Below, in pieces: positions 1 to 6,900 of a stretch of 12,093 nt of DNA; the first letter of the stretch is position 1; every line of letters starts with the position of its first letter. Origin of the DNA: Intrasporangiaceae bacterium (GTDB taxonomy: Bacteria; Actinomycetota; Actinomycetes; Actinomycetales; Dermatophilaceae). The position numbers were made by a program, and so were the translations under genes. The notes beneath the pieces were generated by a model. The model did no database searches, was not told the origin of the DNA, and saw nothing but the letters and a program-made list of their open reading frames with translations. Where the stretch lies: positions 1 to 12,093 of the forward strand of contig JAAYSB010000007.1 of assembly GCA_012518475.1 (NCBI GenBank), given 5' to 3'.

Positions 1-696
1 GTTGCCGCCGCGACGGCGCGCGCGTCCGGTCAGGCCGGGCGAGACGACACCCCGTTGGACCAGGGCGAGGATGCCGTCGACGACCAGTGCCAGGAGCGCG
101 ACAAGGACAGCGCCGCCGGCCGTGACCACGTAGTTGCCCGCGGCGAGCCCATCGACGAGAAACCTGCCCAGACCGCCGAGGCCGGCATAGGCCGCGATCG
201 TTGCCGTGGCAATGACCTGGAGAGTCGCTGCCCGGATGCCGGAGATGAGCAACGGCAGGGCACAAGGGATCTCGACACGAGTGAGGACCTGGAGCGGACG
301 CATACCGACGCCCTTGGCCGCATCGCGGGCGGCCGGATCGACGGCAGCGACCCCGGCATAGGCACCGCCCAGGACCGGCGGGATCGCGAGGAGGACCAGG
401 ACGACGATGCTCGGGATGACGAATGCGAGCTGGCTGCGGATCTGTGGGCCGAGCCACAGGGCCATGGCGAACAGGAGTCCGAGCGTCGGGATCGCCCTGG
501 CTGCGTTGGCGACCGCGACCGCCCAGCCGCCGCGGCCGCTGTGTCCGATGAGCAGCCCGAGCGGCACCGCGATCACGACCGACAGCAGCAGGACGATGCC
601 GCTGTACTGGAGGTGCTCGACGATCCGGGCACCGATGCCGTTCGCCCCGCTCCACGACGACGAAGAGGTGAGCCACTCGAGGATGCGGCTGATCAT
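1..696 (-). CDS. opuCD: OpuC/ProW-type osmoprotectant ABC permease, second subunit (3' end outside window)
   Basis: This is a membrane-spanning subunit of a binding-protein-dependent importer, probably for glycine betaine, choline or another compatible solute. It begins at ATG 696, whose first bases overlap the stop codon of the upstream permease (ATGA, 693-696). It stays open for 232 codons to the left edge, so its stop is not in the window. Hydrophobic segments lie near residues 33-52, 60-80, 91-115, 145-172 and 190-212. The cytoplasmic EAA loop, which docks on the ATPase, is visible at about 121-154 (AARDAAKGVGM...EIPCALPLLISGIR). The tail after residue 213 is basic and polar, so the true end is probably close. 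Family members are usually about 210-240 residues. The D rather than B label rests on operon position, not on a subfamily match. Confidence in the family is high and in the exact substrate moderate. Confidence 0.88.
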   Translation of the reverse strand, partial: MISRILEWLTSSSSWSGANGIGARIVEHLQYSGIVLLLSVVIAVPLGLLIGHSGRGGWAVAVANAARAIPTLGLLFAMALWLGPQIRSQLAFVIPSIVVLVLLAIPPVLGGAYAGVAAVDPAARDAAKGVGMRPLQVLTRVEIPCALPLLISGIRAATLQVIATATIAAYAGLGGLGRFLVDGLAAGNYVVTAGGAVLVALLALVVDGILALVQRGVVSPGLTGRARRRGGN

Positions 697-1331
697 GCCG
701 CCACCCGCGTCCACGGAGTGAGGAGCCGCCCGGCCGAGGTGATGACCACATCGAAGATCAGCGCGAGCAGCAGGCACGCGCCGATCCCGAGCCACAGCTC
801 GCCGGGAATGTTGCGGTTGTAGCCGTCGATGAGCAGGTCACCGAGCTGGCTCACACCGACCAGGGAGGCGACCGAGACGATGCTGACGTTGCTCACCGCC
901 GCAACCCGCAGCCCGGCGGTGATGACAGGCACCGCGAGCGGCAGCTCGACAGTGAGGAAGCGACGCAGCGGACCGTAGCCCATCGCGGTCGCTGCCTGCT
1001 GGACGTGGTCCGGGACCGAGCCGAGTCCGTCGGCGACAGTTCGGACGAGCAGGGCGACCGTGTAGACAGTCATCGCGACGACGACGTTGATCGGGTCGAG
1101 GATCCGCGTGCCGAGGATGAGCGGCATGAGGATGAACAGCGCGAGGCTCGGGATCGTATAGAGCAGACCGCTCGTCGAGACGATGACGGGGTATGCGCGG
1201 CGCCACCTCCGAGCCGCCCACCCCAGAGGGATCGCGAGCAGGAGACCGAGGATGAGGGGGACCCCCGCGAGGAGGACGTGCGCAGCAGCGAGTGGAAAGA
1301 CGCTCTGCCAGTTCTGCTGGATCCAGTTCAT
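693..1331 (-). CDS. opuCB: OpuC/ProW-type osmoprotectant ABC permease, first subunit
   Basis: This 212-residue inner-membrane permease would pair with the second permease and the CBS-containing ATPase to import a compatible solute. Hydrophobic helices lie at about 16-38, 48-72, 82-98, 133-160 and 180-200. The ATPase-docking EAA loop is at about 113-133 (AATAMGYGPLRRFLTVELPL). The length matches the 210-220 residues usual for OpuCB-like permeases. Its ATG (1329-1331) shares the ATGA at 1328-1331 with the stop of the ATPase gene, and its own stop (693-695) shares ATGA with the next permease. The three genes should therefore be translated as one coupled operon in fixed ratio. There is no sign of frameshift or truncation. 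The substrate could also be carnitine, proline betaine or ectoine, which sequence alone does not settle. Confidence 0.92.
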   Translation of the reverse strand: MNWIQQNWQSVFPLAAAHVLLAGVPLILGLLLAIPLGWAARRWRRAYPVIVSTSGLLYTIPSLALFILMPLILGTRILDPINVVVAMTVYTVALLVRTVADGLGSVPDHVQQAATAMGYGPLRRFLTVELPLAVPVITAGLRVAAVSNVSIVSVASLVGVSQLGDLLIDGYNRNIPGELWLGIGACLLLALIFDVVITSAGRLLTPWTRVAA

Positions 1332-2464
1332 CTGGCGGCTCGCCGGTCACGTGACGGCTCGACTCCGCGTGCCTGCGCGGGGTCGACCTCCGGGCGGTCG
1401 GCGTCCTCGATCGCCGCCAGCACCTCGTGGGCACGGACGGTGCCGATGAGCTCGCCGACATCGTCGACGATGACGCCGCGTCGACTCGGGGAGGACAGCG
1501 CGGCATCGAGCGCTGCCCGGAGGGATCCCTCGGACCGGGCCACGGTGCCGCCACGCTGGAGGTCCGCCTCGCCGACGGGAGCTGTCAGGCGGGCCGGCTC
1601 GACCCAGCCCAACGGCTCGCGACGCTCGCTCACGACGAGAACCCACTCCCTCGCCTCGTCCGGGGTCTCACCGAGCACGACGGTCCGCTCCTGGTGCAGC
1701 GGCAGGCGAGGAGCCGACTGGAAGGACAGCGCCCGGTAGCCGCGGTCCCGCCCGACGAAGTCGGCGACGAAGTCGTCGGCGGGATGGGTGAGGAGGTACT
1801 CCGGCGTCGCCACCTGGGCAAGACGACCGCCGACACGCAGGACGGCTACCTGATCTCCGAGCTTGATCGCCTCGTCGATGTCATGGGTGACGAAGACGAT
1901 CGTCTTGCCGAGCTCGGCCTGGAGCCGGAGGAACTCGTCCTGGAGCTGGTCACGCACGACGGGGTCGACCGCAGAGAACGGCTCGTCCATGAGCATGACC
2001 GGCGGGTCGGCGGCCAGGGCCCGGGCGACCCCGACCCGCTGCTGCTGTCCGCCGGACAGCTGGGACGGATAGCGGTTCGCCAGGGCGGGGTCGAGACCGA
2101 CGCGTTCGAGAAGCTCCATGCTCCGCTCCCGGGTCTTCGCCCTGCTCCAGCCGAGCAGGCCCGGCACGGTGCCGATGTTGTCGACGATGGTCTTGTGCGG
2201 GAACAGTCCTGCATGCTGGATGACGTACCCCATGCCCCGTCGCAGCTCGGCGGCCTTGAGGTCAGCGACATCGGCGCCGTCGAGGAAGATCGCTCCCGAC
2301 GTCGGCTCGATCATCCGGTTGACCATGCGCAACGAGGTCGTCTTGCCGCACCCTGAGGGTCCGACGAGGACGGTGATCTGCCCGGTCGGAGCGGTCAGGT
2401 CCAGCTCGTCCACAGCAGTCGTGCCGTCGGGGAACTGCTTGGTCACGCGGTCGAACCGGATCAT
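1328..2464 (-). CDS. opuCA: Osmoprotectant ABC transporter ATPase with C-terminal CBS region
   Basis: This 378-residue cytoplasmic ATPase drives the osmoprotectant importer. Visible motifs are Walker A GPSGCGKT (35-42), Q-loop Q83, ABC signature LSGGQ (136-140), Walker B VMLMDEP (156-162) and switch histidine H194. From about 246 to 355 the protein continues into a region with the look of a CBS pair (VLVVSERREPLGWV..., RRGVIVDDVGELIGTV). In the OpuA/OpuC family such domains sense ionic strength or bind c-di-AMP; that role is family knowledge and not shown here. I chose ATG 2464 because MIRFDRVTKQF is the usual N-terminus of the family. The frame stays open to 2773, but that part runs antisense through the neighbouring SRPBCC gene. 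The stop overlaps the next gene's start by four bases. No substrate-binding protein gene is in view. Confidence 0.93.
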   Translation of the reverse strand: MIRFDRVTKQFPDGTTAVDELDLTAPTGQITVLVGPSGCGKTTSLRMVNRMIEPTSGAIFLDGADVADLKAAELRRGMGYVIQHAGLFPHKTIVDNIGTVPGLLGWSRAKTRERSMELLERVGLDPALANRYPSQLSGGQQQRVGVARALAADPPVMLMDEPFSAVDPVVRDQLQDEFLRLQAELGKTIVFVTHDIDEAIKLGDQVAVLRVGGRLAQVATPEYLLTHPADDFVADFVGRDRGYRALSFQSAPRLPLHQERTVVLGETPDEAREWVLVVSERREPLGWVEPARLTAPVGEADLQRGGTVARSEGSLRAALDAALSSPSRRGVIVDDVGELIGTVRAHEVLAAIEDADRPEVDPAQARGVEPSRDRRAAR

Positions 2465-2499
2465 CGCTGGGCTCTCGCTTCCCCGTCGTCGGTGCAGCC

Positions 2500-2505
2500 A
2501 ACCTA
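2500..2505 (-). promoter_or_regulatory. Candidate -10 hexamer for the opuC operon
   Basis: On the minus strand TAGGTT (TANNNT class) lies about 35 bases before the opuCA ATG. It would give a leader of roughly 29 bases containing a purine-rich stretch (GGGGAAGCGAGAG) that could serve as a weak ribosome-binding site. No good -35 is seen at 16-19 bases. This is a tentative call from sequence pattern only. Confidence 0.3.
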
Positions 2506-2545
2506 ACAAGTGCACGCATCGCACACCCCCGCCGCAACGCAGTCG

Positions 2546-2551
2546 TATCGT
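2546..2551 (+). promoter_or_regulatory. Candidate -10 (TATCGT) for a leaderless SRPBCC mRNA
   Basis: TATCGT ends exactly six bases before the ATG at 2558, the spacing expected if transcription starts on the A of the start codon. There is no Shine-Dalgarno sequence in the intervening bases. The same arrangement recurs before several other genes in the window. Confidence 0.45.
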
Positions 2552-2557
2552 GGGCGT

Positions 2558-2998
2558 ATGGGTGAGATCAGCGTCGAGTCCACTGTCCGGATCGGGTGCT
2601 CGACAAACGAGGTGATGGCTGTCCTGCACGACATCGCCGGTCAGCACGAATGGTGGCCGGGACAGTACCTCTCCGAGCCGCTCCAGACCGACGACGAGGG
2701 CCGGGTGACCCGCTCCCGGATCGGCAACGACGTCAAGATCGCCAAGGACGAGTTCGAGGTGGCGTACACCCACGACCCGTCCGGCGCTGGGTACTCATGG
2801 GTGCTCGTCGAGGCGAGCACGCTGCAACGGGCCCAGGTCGGCTCGTGGGAGGTTCGGCCCCACGGCGACGAGAGCGAGGTGACCCTGCGGCTCATGGTCG
2901 ACTCGACGCTCCCGCTGCCGGGGTTCCTGCTCAAGAAGACACTTCAGGACACGGTCAACGGTGCAACCAAGGGTCTCCGCCGCAGGTGCGAGTCCTAG
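2558..2998 (+). CDS. SRPBCC-fold (polyketide cyclase/START-like) protein
   Basis: This 146-residue soluble protein has the pattern of the SRPBCC superfamily. The N-terminal strand runs into a helix (VESTVRIGCSTNEVMAVLHDI), then comes the W-rich 'hEWWPG' turn, several beta strands, and a C-terminal amphipathic helix (PLPGFLLKKTLQDTVNGATKGLRRR). The length of about 145 residues is typical of the family. These proteins form a hydrophobic cavity for lipids or polyketide-like ligands; many actinobacterial members have no known substrate, and none can be deduced here. ATG 2558 was chosen over a codon upstream at 2510 because the family homology starts here and a TATCGT -10 lies six bases before it. 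The gene is divergent from the opuC operon with 93 bases between start codons and appears to be monocistronic. Confidence 0.82.
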   Translation: MGEISVESTVRIGCSTNEVMAVLHDIAGQHEWWPGQYLSEPLQTDDEGRVTRSRIGNDVKIAKDEFEVAYTHDPSGAGYSWVLVEASTLQRAQVGSWEVRPHGDESEVTLRLMVDSTLPLPGFLLKKTLQDTVNGATKGLRRRCES

Positions 2999-3033
2999 CC
3001 GGCGACCACCGCCTCCCCCATCGAATCGCAGGA

Positions 3034-3051
3034 TCTTCCGAATTGCAGCGA
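3034..3051 (+). repeat. 18-base direct repeat, copy 1
   Basis: TCTTCCGAATTGCAGCGA occurs here and again, without mismatch, at 3098-3115, 64 bases downstream. A weaker partial copy (TCGAATCGCAGGA) is just upstream at 3021-3033. The repeat lies between the SRPBCC gene and the membrane-protein gene. Its function is unknown. Confidence 0.85.
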
Positions 3052-3060
3052 CACGGCGAA

Positions 3061-3088
3061 CCCACCACCCCACCACCCCCCAACCACC
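3061..3088 (-). other. C-rich/G-rich tract with quadruplex potential on the minus strand
   Basis: The plus strand reads as C-runs of 3, 2, 4, 2, 6, 2 and 2 separated only by A or AA. The minus strand therefore carries G-runs of 6, 4 and 3 plus four GG steps with one- or two-base gaps. It is framed by a short inverted repeat GGCGA (3055-3059)/TCGCC (3090-3094) and by the two 18-base direct repeats. Three runs of three or more G are one short of the standard four-run quadruplex rule, so a two-tier or bulged structure is more likely. Confidence 0.55.
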
Positions 3089-3097
3089 GTCGCCACT

Positions 3098-3115
3098 TCT
3101 TCCGAATTGCAGCGA
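3098..3115 (+). repeat. 18-base direct repeat, copy 2
   Basis: This is the second exact copy of TCTTCCGAATTGCAGCGA. It is followed by two small inverted repeats, ACGCC-GGA-GGCGT (3117-3129) and CTTGC-N7-GCAAG (3134-3150), which lead up to the promoter of the membrane-protein gene. Confidence 0.85.
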
Positions 3116-3154
3116 AACGCCGGAGGCGTAACACTTGCCGCTTCAGCAAGGCAC

Positions 3155-3184
3155 TTGACTTTCCGAGTCGTTGAATGATTCGCT
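3155..3184 (+). promoter_or_regulatory. Candidate promoter of the membrane protein/regulator operon
   Basis: TTGACT (3155-3160) is a near-consensus -35. With an 18-base spacer it faces TTCGCT (3179-3184), preceded by TGA, which gives an extended -10 (TGN). Transcription would start at about 3190-3193, essentially at the ATG (3192), so the mRNA would be leaderless. No Shine-Dalgarno sequence is present upstream. The -10 itself is weak. Confidence 0.45.
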
Positions 3185-3200
3185 TTCCATCATGGAAAGC
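3182..3200. promoter_or_regulatory. Perfect palindrome over the start codon, probable operator
   Basis: GCTTTCCAT and ATGGAAAGC are exact inverse complements separated by a single C. The right arm begins with the ATG start codon of the membrane-protein gene and the left arm overlaps the proposed -10. A dimeric winged-helix repressor bound here would block initiation. The obvious candidate is the regulator encoded second in the same operon, which would make the pair autoregulated. The palindrome is seen directly; the binding partner is inferred. Confidence 0.6.
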
Positions 3201-3632
3201 AATACCAGTGCCCGTGAGACCCTCGCAGCGCTCGACGCCGACCGCGCCGCCCTCGCCGAGCGCACCCGGATGCCGGCCTGGTACCACGCTCTCGTCGGTG
3301 TCACCGCGGCCGCGCTCGTCCTTCTCGGCGTTGCGCCCGACACTTGGACGAGCAACCTCATGCCCGTCGTTCTCCTGGCCTGGATCGGGTTGATGCTCTA
3401 TCCCCCGCGCCGCTCCGGCATCGGAACGAGCTCGTGGTCGCTGCCCGTGCTCCTGCTCGCCCTCGGCTTCCTCATCGCCCTGATCCTCGTCATCGTCCTC
3501 GTCAACGTCATCGCCGTCGAGACCTCGTTGTGGTGGTTGATCGTGCCGGCGCTGCTCGCGTTCGGCGCCGGGTGGCTGCTCAGTGTGACCAGCGAGCGCA
3601 CGGTCCGCCGTGAGGTGACTCGTGAGCGCTGA
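3192..3632 (+). CDS. Four-helix membrane protein paired with a winged-helix regulator
   Basis: This 146-residue integral membrane protein has no function I recognise. An amphipathic N-terminal helix (residues 5-27, ETLAALDADRAALAERTR) is followed by a conserved-looking aromatic entry (PAWYHA). Four hydrophobic segments then follow at about 31-49, 55-72, 83-109 and 112-131, with a charged C-terminal tail (SERTVRREVTRER). A proline/arginine cytoplasmic loop (YPPRRSG) separates helices 2 and 3. I recall similar proteins next to HTH_34-type regulators in other actinobacteria, but no activity is established. ATG 3192 is chosen because the frame upstream is short, and the start coincides with the promoter and palindrome. 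The gene overlaps the downstream regulator by 11 bases, so the two are co-transcribed and coupled. It may act as a membrane sensor, anchor or target of the regulator; that is inference. Confidence 0.8.
   Translation: MESNTSARETLAALDADRAALAERTRMPAWYHALVGVTAAALVLLGVAPDTWTSNLMPVVLLAWIGLMLYPPRRSGIGTSSWSLPVLLLALGFLIALILVIVLVNVIAVETSLWWLIVPALLAFGAGWLLSVTSERTVRREVTRER
3612..3617 (+). promoter_or_regulatory. Shine-Dalgarno site deciding the regulator's GTG start
   Basis: GAGGTG lies four bases before GTG 3622, inside the end of the membrane-protein gene. It is the clearest ribosome-binding site in the window and supports GTG 3622 as the start and re-initiation after the upstream gene. Confidence 0.65.
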
Positions 3633-3948
3633 ACAGGCGGCCTTCGACGAGACGATCCACGCACCGGTGCGGCTGCGCATCTCGGGAATGCTGCGCGGGG
3701 TGGAGAAGATCGACTTTGCCGTGCTGCGTGACACCATCGGCATCTCTGACGCCACCCTCTCCAAGCACCTCAAGGTGCTGGGCGACGCCGGCTACATCAC
3801 GACGAGCAAGGTTCGCTCAGCGACGCGCAACGATGCTCGACGACTGACCTGGATCTCGCAGACGGCAACGGGACGCGCGGCCTTCGACGCCCACGTCGCC
3901 GAGCTGCGCCGGATCACCGGCGACCTGGGAGGCGCACTCGACCAGTGA
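3622..3948 (+). CDS. Winged-helix (HTH_34/ArsR-MarR-like) transcriptional regulator
   Basis: This 108-residue DNA-binding protein is one winged-helix domain. It opens with the typical 'IHAPVRLRISGMLRG' helix (12-26). The helix-turn-helix is FAVLRDTIGISDATLSKHLKVL (32-53), with recognition helix SDATLSKHLKVLGDAGYI. A basic wing (SKVRSATRNDARRLTWIS) and a dimerisation helix (GRAAFDAHVAELRRITGDL) follow. There is no ligand or metal-binding domain and no cysteine, so a metal-sensing ArsR role is unlikely. It starts at GTG 3622 behind a good Shine-Dalgarno site, 11 bases before the end of the upstream gene. It probably represses its own operon through the palindrome at 3182-3200, though the target is not proven. 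It ends 25 bases before the convergent helicase gene. Confidence 0.87.
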   Translation: MSAEQAAFDETIHAPVRLRISGMLRGVEKIDFAVLRDTIGISDATLSKHLKVLGDAGYITTSKVRSATRNDARRLTWISQTATGRAAFDAHVAELRRITGDLGGALDQ

Positions 3949-3965
3949 GGCCCGGCGTCCGGGCC
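3949..3965. terminator. GC hairpin between convergent genes, probable bidirectional terminator
   Basis: GGCCCGG-CGT-CCGGGCC is a perfect 7-bp stem starting directly after the regulator's stop codon and ending 8 bases before the helicase stop. It can fold on both strands. There is no T-run, which is common for actinobacterial terminators but lowers certainty. A second 6-bp hairpin (CTCCTC-ACGC-GAGGAG, 3970-3985) overlaps the last codons of the helicase. Confidence 0.6.
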
Positions 3966-3973
3966 CACGCTCC

Positions 3974-6900
3974 TCACGCGAGGAGGGCACGGATCTCAGC
4001 CGCAGTGAGCTTGCCGGTGAGCGTTCCGCCCTTGTCGACGACCTTGGTGAACAGCGTCCGCTTGTGCTCCTGGAGGGCGAGGACCTTCTCCTCGATGGTG
4101 TCGGCGGACACGAAGCGATACACGAAAACGGTCTTGTCCTGGCCGATGCGATGGACCCGGTCGATGGCCTGCTCCTCAGCCGCCGGGTTCCACCAGGGGT
4201 CGAGGACGAAGACGTAGTCGGCCTCGGTGAGCGTCAGCCCGAAACCCCCGGCCTTGAGGGAGATGAGGAACACCGGAGCCGTCCCTTCCCGGAAGTCGCG
4301 CACCACGGCCTCCCGCTCGGTCGTCGACCCGTCGAGATAGGCGGTCTCGATGCGCTCTTCGTGCAGCCGCTCCTGAGCCATCCTGAGGAACCTGGTGAAC
4401 GAGGAGAAGATGAGCGCCCGGTGCCCTTCGGCGACCAGTTCCTGCACCTGGTCGAGAAGTGCGTCGAGCTTGGCGGCCGACATCGACTCGAGATAGTCGG
4501 GCTCGACCAGTCCAGGGTGCAGGGCCATCTGCCGGAGTGTCGTCAGCGAGGCGAGGATCGCGACCCGGTGGTCAGCCAGATCATCCTCGAGCAGGCGGAG
4601 AACCCGCTGCCGCTCACGCTGGAGGTGCTTCTGATAGATCCGCTCGTGGGTGGGGCTCATGACCACCGAGACGACCTGAACCTGCTTCTCGGGAAGCTCG
4701 GCGGCGACAACGGACTTGGCGCGCCGGAGCATGAGCGGCCGGATGCGGTGGCGCATCCGGGCGAGCACGGCATCGTCACCGTTCTCGATCGGCCGGCGGT
4801 AGTCACGCACGAAGTCCTCCACCCGCGGGAAGAGCCCGGGCGCGGTGAGCGCGAGGAGCGCCCACAGGTCCATGAGGGAGTTCTCCATGGGGGTGCCGGT
4901 GATCGCGATGGTCGAGCCGGCTTCGATGCGGCGCAGCGCAAGGTGGGTCTTGGACCGGGCATTCTTGACGAACTGGGCCTCGTCCAGGACGAGGAGGCTC
5001 CACTGCCTCCGCTGGAACTCGGCCGCGTCGATCCGGGCGACGGCATAGGACGTGACGACGATGTCGGCTCCAGCGATCCGGTCCGCGAGCGAGCGCCTGG
5101 TCTTGCCCGTCGTGGCGCCGACGGTGACGACGGACAGGCCGGGAGTGAACCGGGCCGCCTCTGAGCTCCACGCCGGGAGCACCGAGGTCGGGGCGACGAC
5201 GAGGACCGGGTGGTCGAGTCGGCCCTCCTCCTTGAGGCGTAGGACGGCCGCGAGCGTCTGCAGGGTCTTGCCGAGCCCCATGTCGTCGGCGAGGATCCCG
5301 CCGAGGCCGCTGTCGATGAGCTGGGAGAGCCAGGCATAGCCGGCCTGCTGATAGGGGCGCAGCTCGGCGAGCAGGCCCTGCGGCACCTCGATCGAGCGGG
5401 CCTCCTCGCCGCCGTCCGGGTCACCGCGGGTCAGCTCGACGAGTCGAGCCGCCGCCTCGAGCCACCGGGCCGCGTCCCGGTCCGTCACCCCGATGTCGGC
5501 GAGGTCGTGGAGGTCGGCGACCCGGTGGCGGTGCAGACGCACGACGTCGGGGCGCTCCGGGTCGCGCAGGTCCTTGGACTCGTCGATGAGCTCGATGAGC
5601 CGTTGCAGTGCCGGCTGGTCGAGACTGAACCACACCCCCGAGGGCAGGATCATGATCGAGTCGCCCCGCACGAGCGCGGCGAAGAGATCCGCGAAGGGGA
5701 CCTCCTCCCCGTCGACGGTGACGGTGACCCGCAGCGAGAGCCAGTCCCGCACCTCGTCCAGTGCCGTCACCTCGACCTCGGCCTCACCCCCTTCCTCGAG
5801 AGCGGGCAGACTGTCTCCGAGGTCGATGATGAGGTCCGGGTGGGCCTGCAGCTCGGGGAGTACCGTCGTCAGCACCCGGATCATGTCATGCCCGGCGAGG
5901 GTGATGTGCGGACGGACGACGCGACCGCCGTAGCGCTCGTGGAGCGCGAGCCCTGGCACCTGGTCGAGGACGTCGAGGCCGTCGACGAGCTCGTCCTCGG
6001 CGGGGTAGTTGCGCAGTGCGTCCCACCCGGAGTGCAGCTCGAAACGACGGATCCGACCGCCGACGAGATAGGCCATGGTCGCGTGGACGTCGACGCTCAG
6101 TGGTCGCCCACCGCCCTCCTGCTCGGCTCCCTCGAGCCGCAGGTGCAGGAACGGACCCGTCACCGTCGTCTCCGTCTCCGGCTCCGGCTCGAAACTGGCG
6201 ACCACGCCGTCCGGGTCGTGCACGTCGACGATGTCGGAGATCCGCGGGATCCAGTCGGTGACGAAGTCCTCGAGGTCCTCGGCCGGCACGTCGAGCACGG
6301 TCCGGTCGGCAAGCAGATCACCGATCCAGGCCGGAACGGGGACCCGCACCGGTGCGAGGGCGGCGGCGCCGGAGGCACGCTCGAGATACAGGCCATGGAC
6401 TCGGGAGTCGGCGATGGGAACGAGGAGGGATGCGGCACTGTGGCCCGCGACGGCGAAGGAGACCCTCGCCCCTCCGGCTGGACCGGACCGGACGACGGCG
6501 ACGACATCGACCGGGTCAGCGAGCTCGACGAGCTCGGCGGGGTTGCGGGTCTGGAGCTCGACGCCGGCCCGCTGGGCAGCGGCGAGCAGTCCCCACACCC
6601 CGAGCCCGAGCCGGCGGATCTCGATCGCCCGCGGTGTCTCGATCCGCAGCGTTGGGGTGGTCGCCCGACTCGCTAGGTCGGAGAGCCGCCGGGCGATGTC
6701 GGTATGCGCCGCGCGCACCCCGCTCGAGCCCAGCGGTGAGACCACCTCGGACCAGCCGATCGTCGTGATCCAGCTGCCGATCCGGGACTCCTTGCGGGGC
6801 ACGAGCACGACCGTGTTGACCGGGGTGCTGTCGGTGACGCTGCGAGGCCGGGTGTCGACCAGGACACCGAGCCCCAGCCGAGCGGTGGAACTGATCTCCG

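Noticed and set aside
55..822. Long plus-strand open frame opposite the two permease genes
   Set aside because: It is antisense to well-supported permease genes; its product is low-complexity (Asp/Arg/Glu-rich) and typical of shadow frames in GC-rich DNA. The same applies to the plus-strand frames at 1427-2356, 4064-5164 and 5507-6676.
2465..2773. 103-codon upstream extension of the opuCA frame
   Set aside because: It runs antisense through the SRPBCC gene and the shared promoter region, and the family N-terminus is at ATG 2464.
3034..3115. Possible CRISPR or tandem-repeat array
   Set aside because: There are only two exact 18-base copies 64 bases apart plus one degenerate fragment; no regular spacers and no cas genes.
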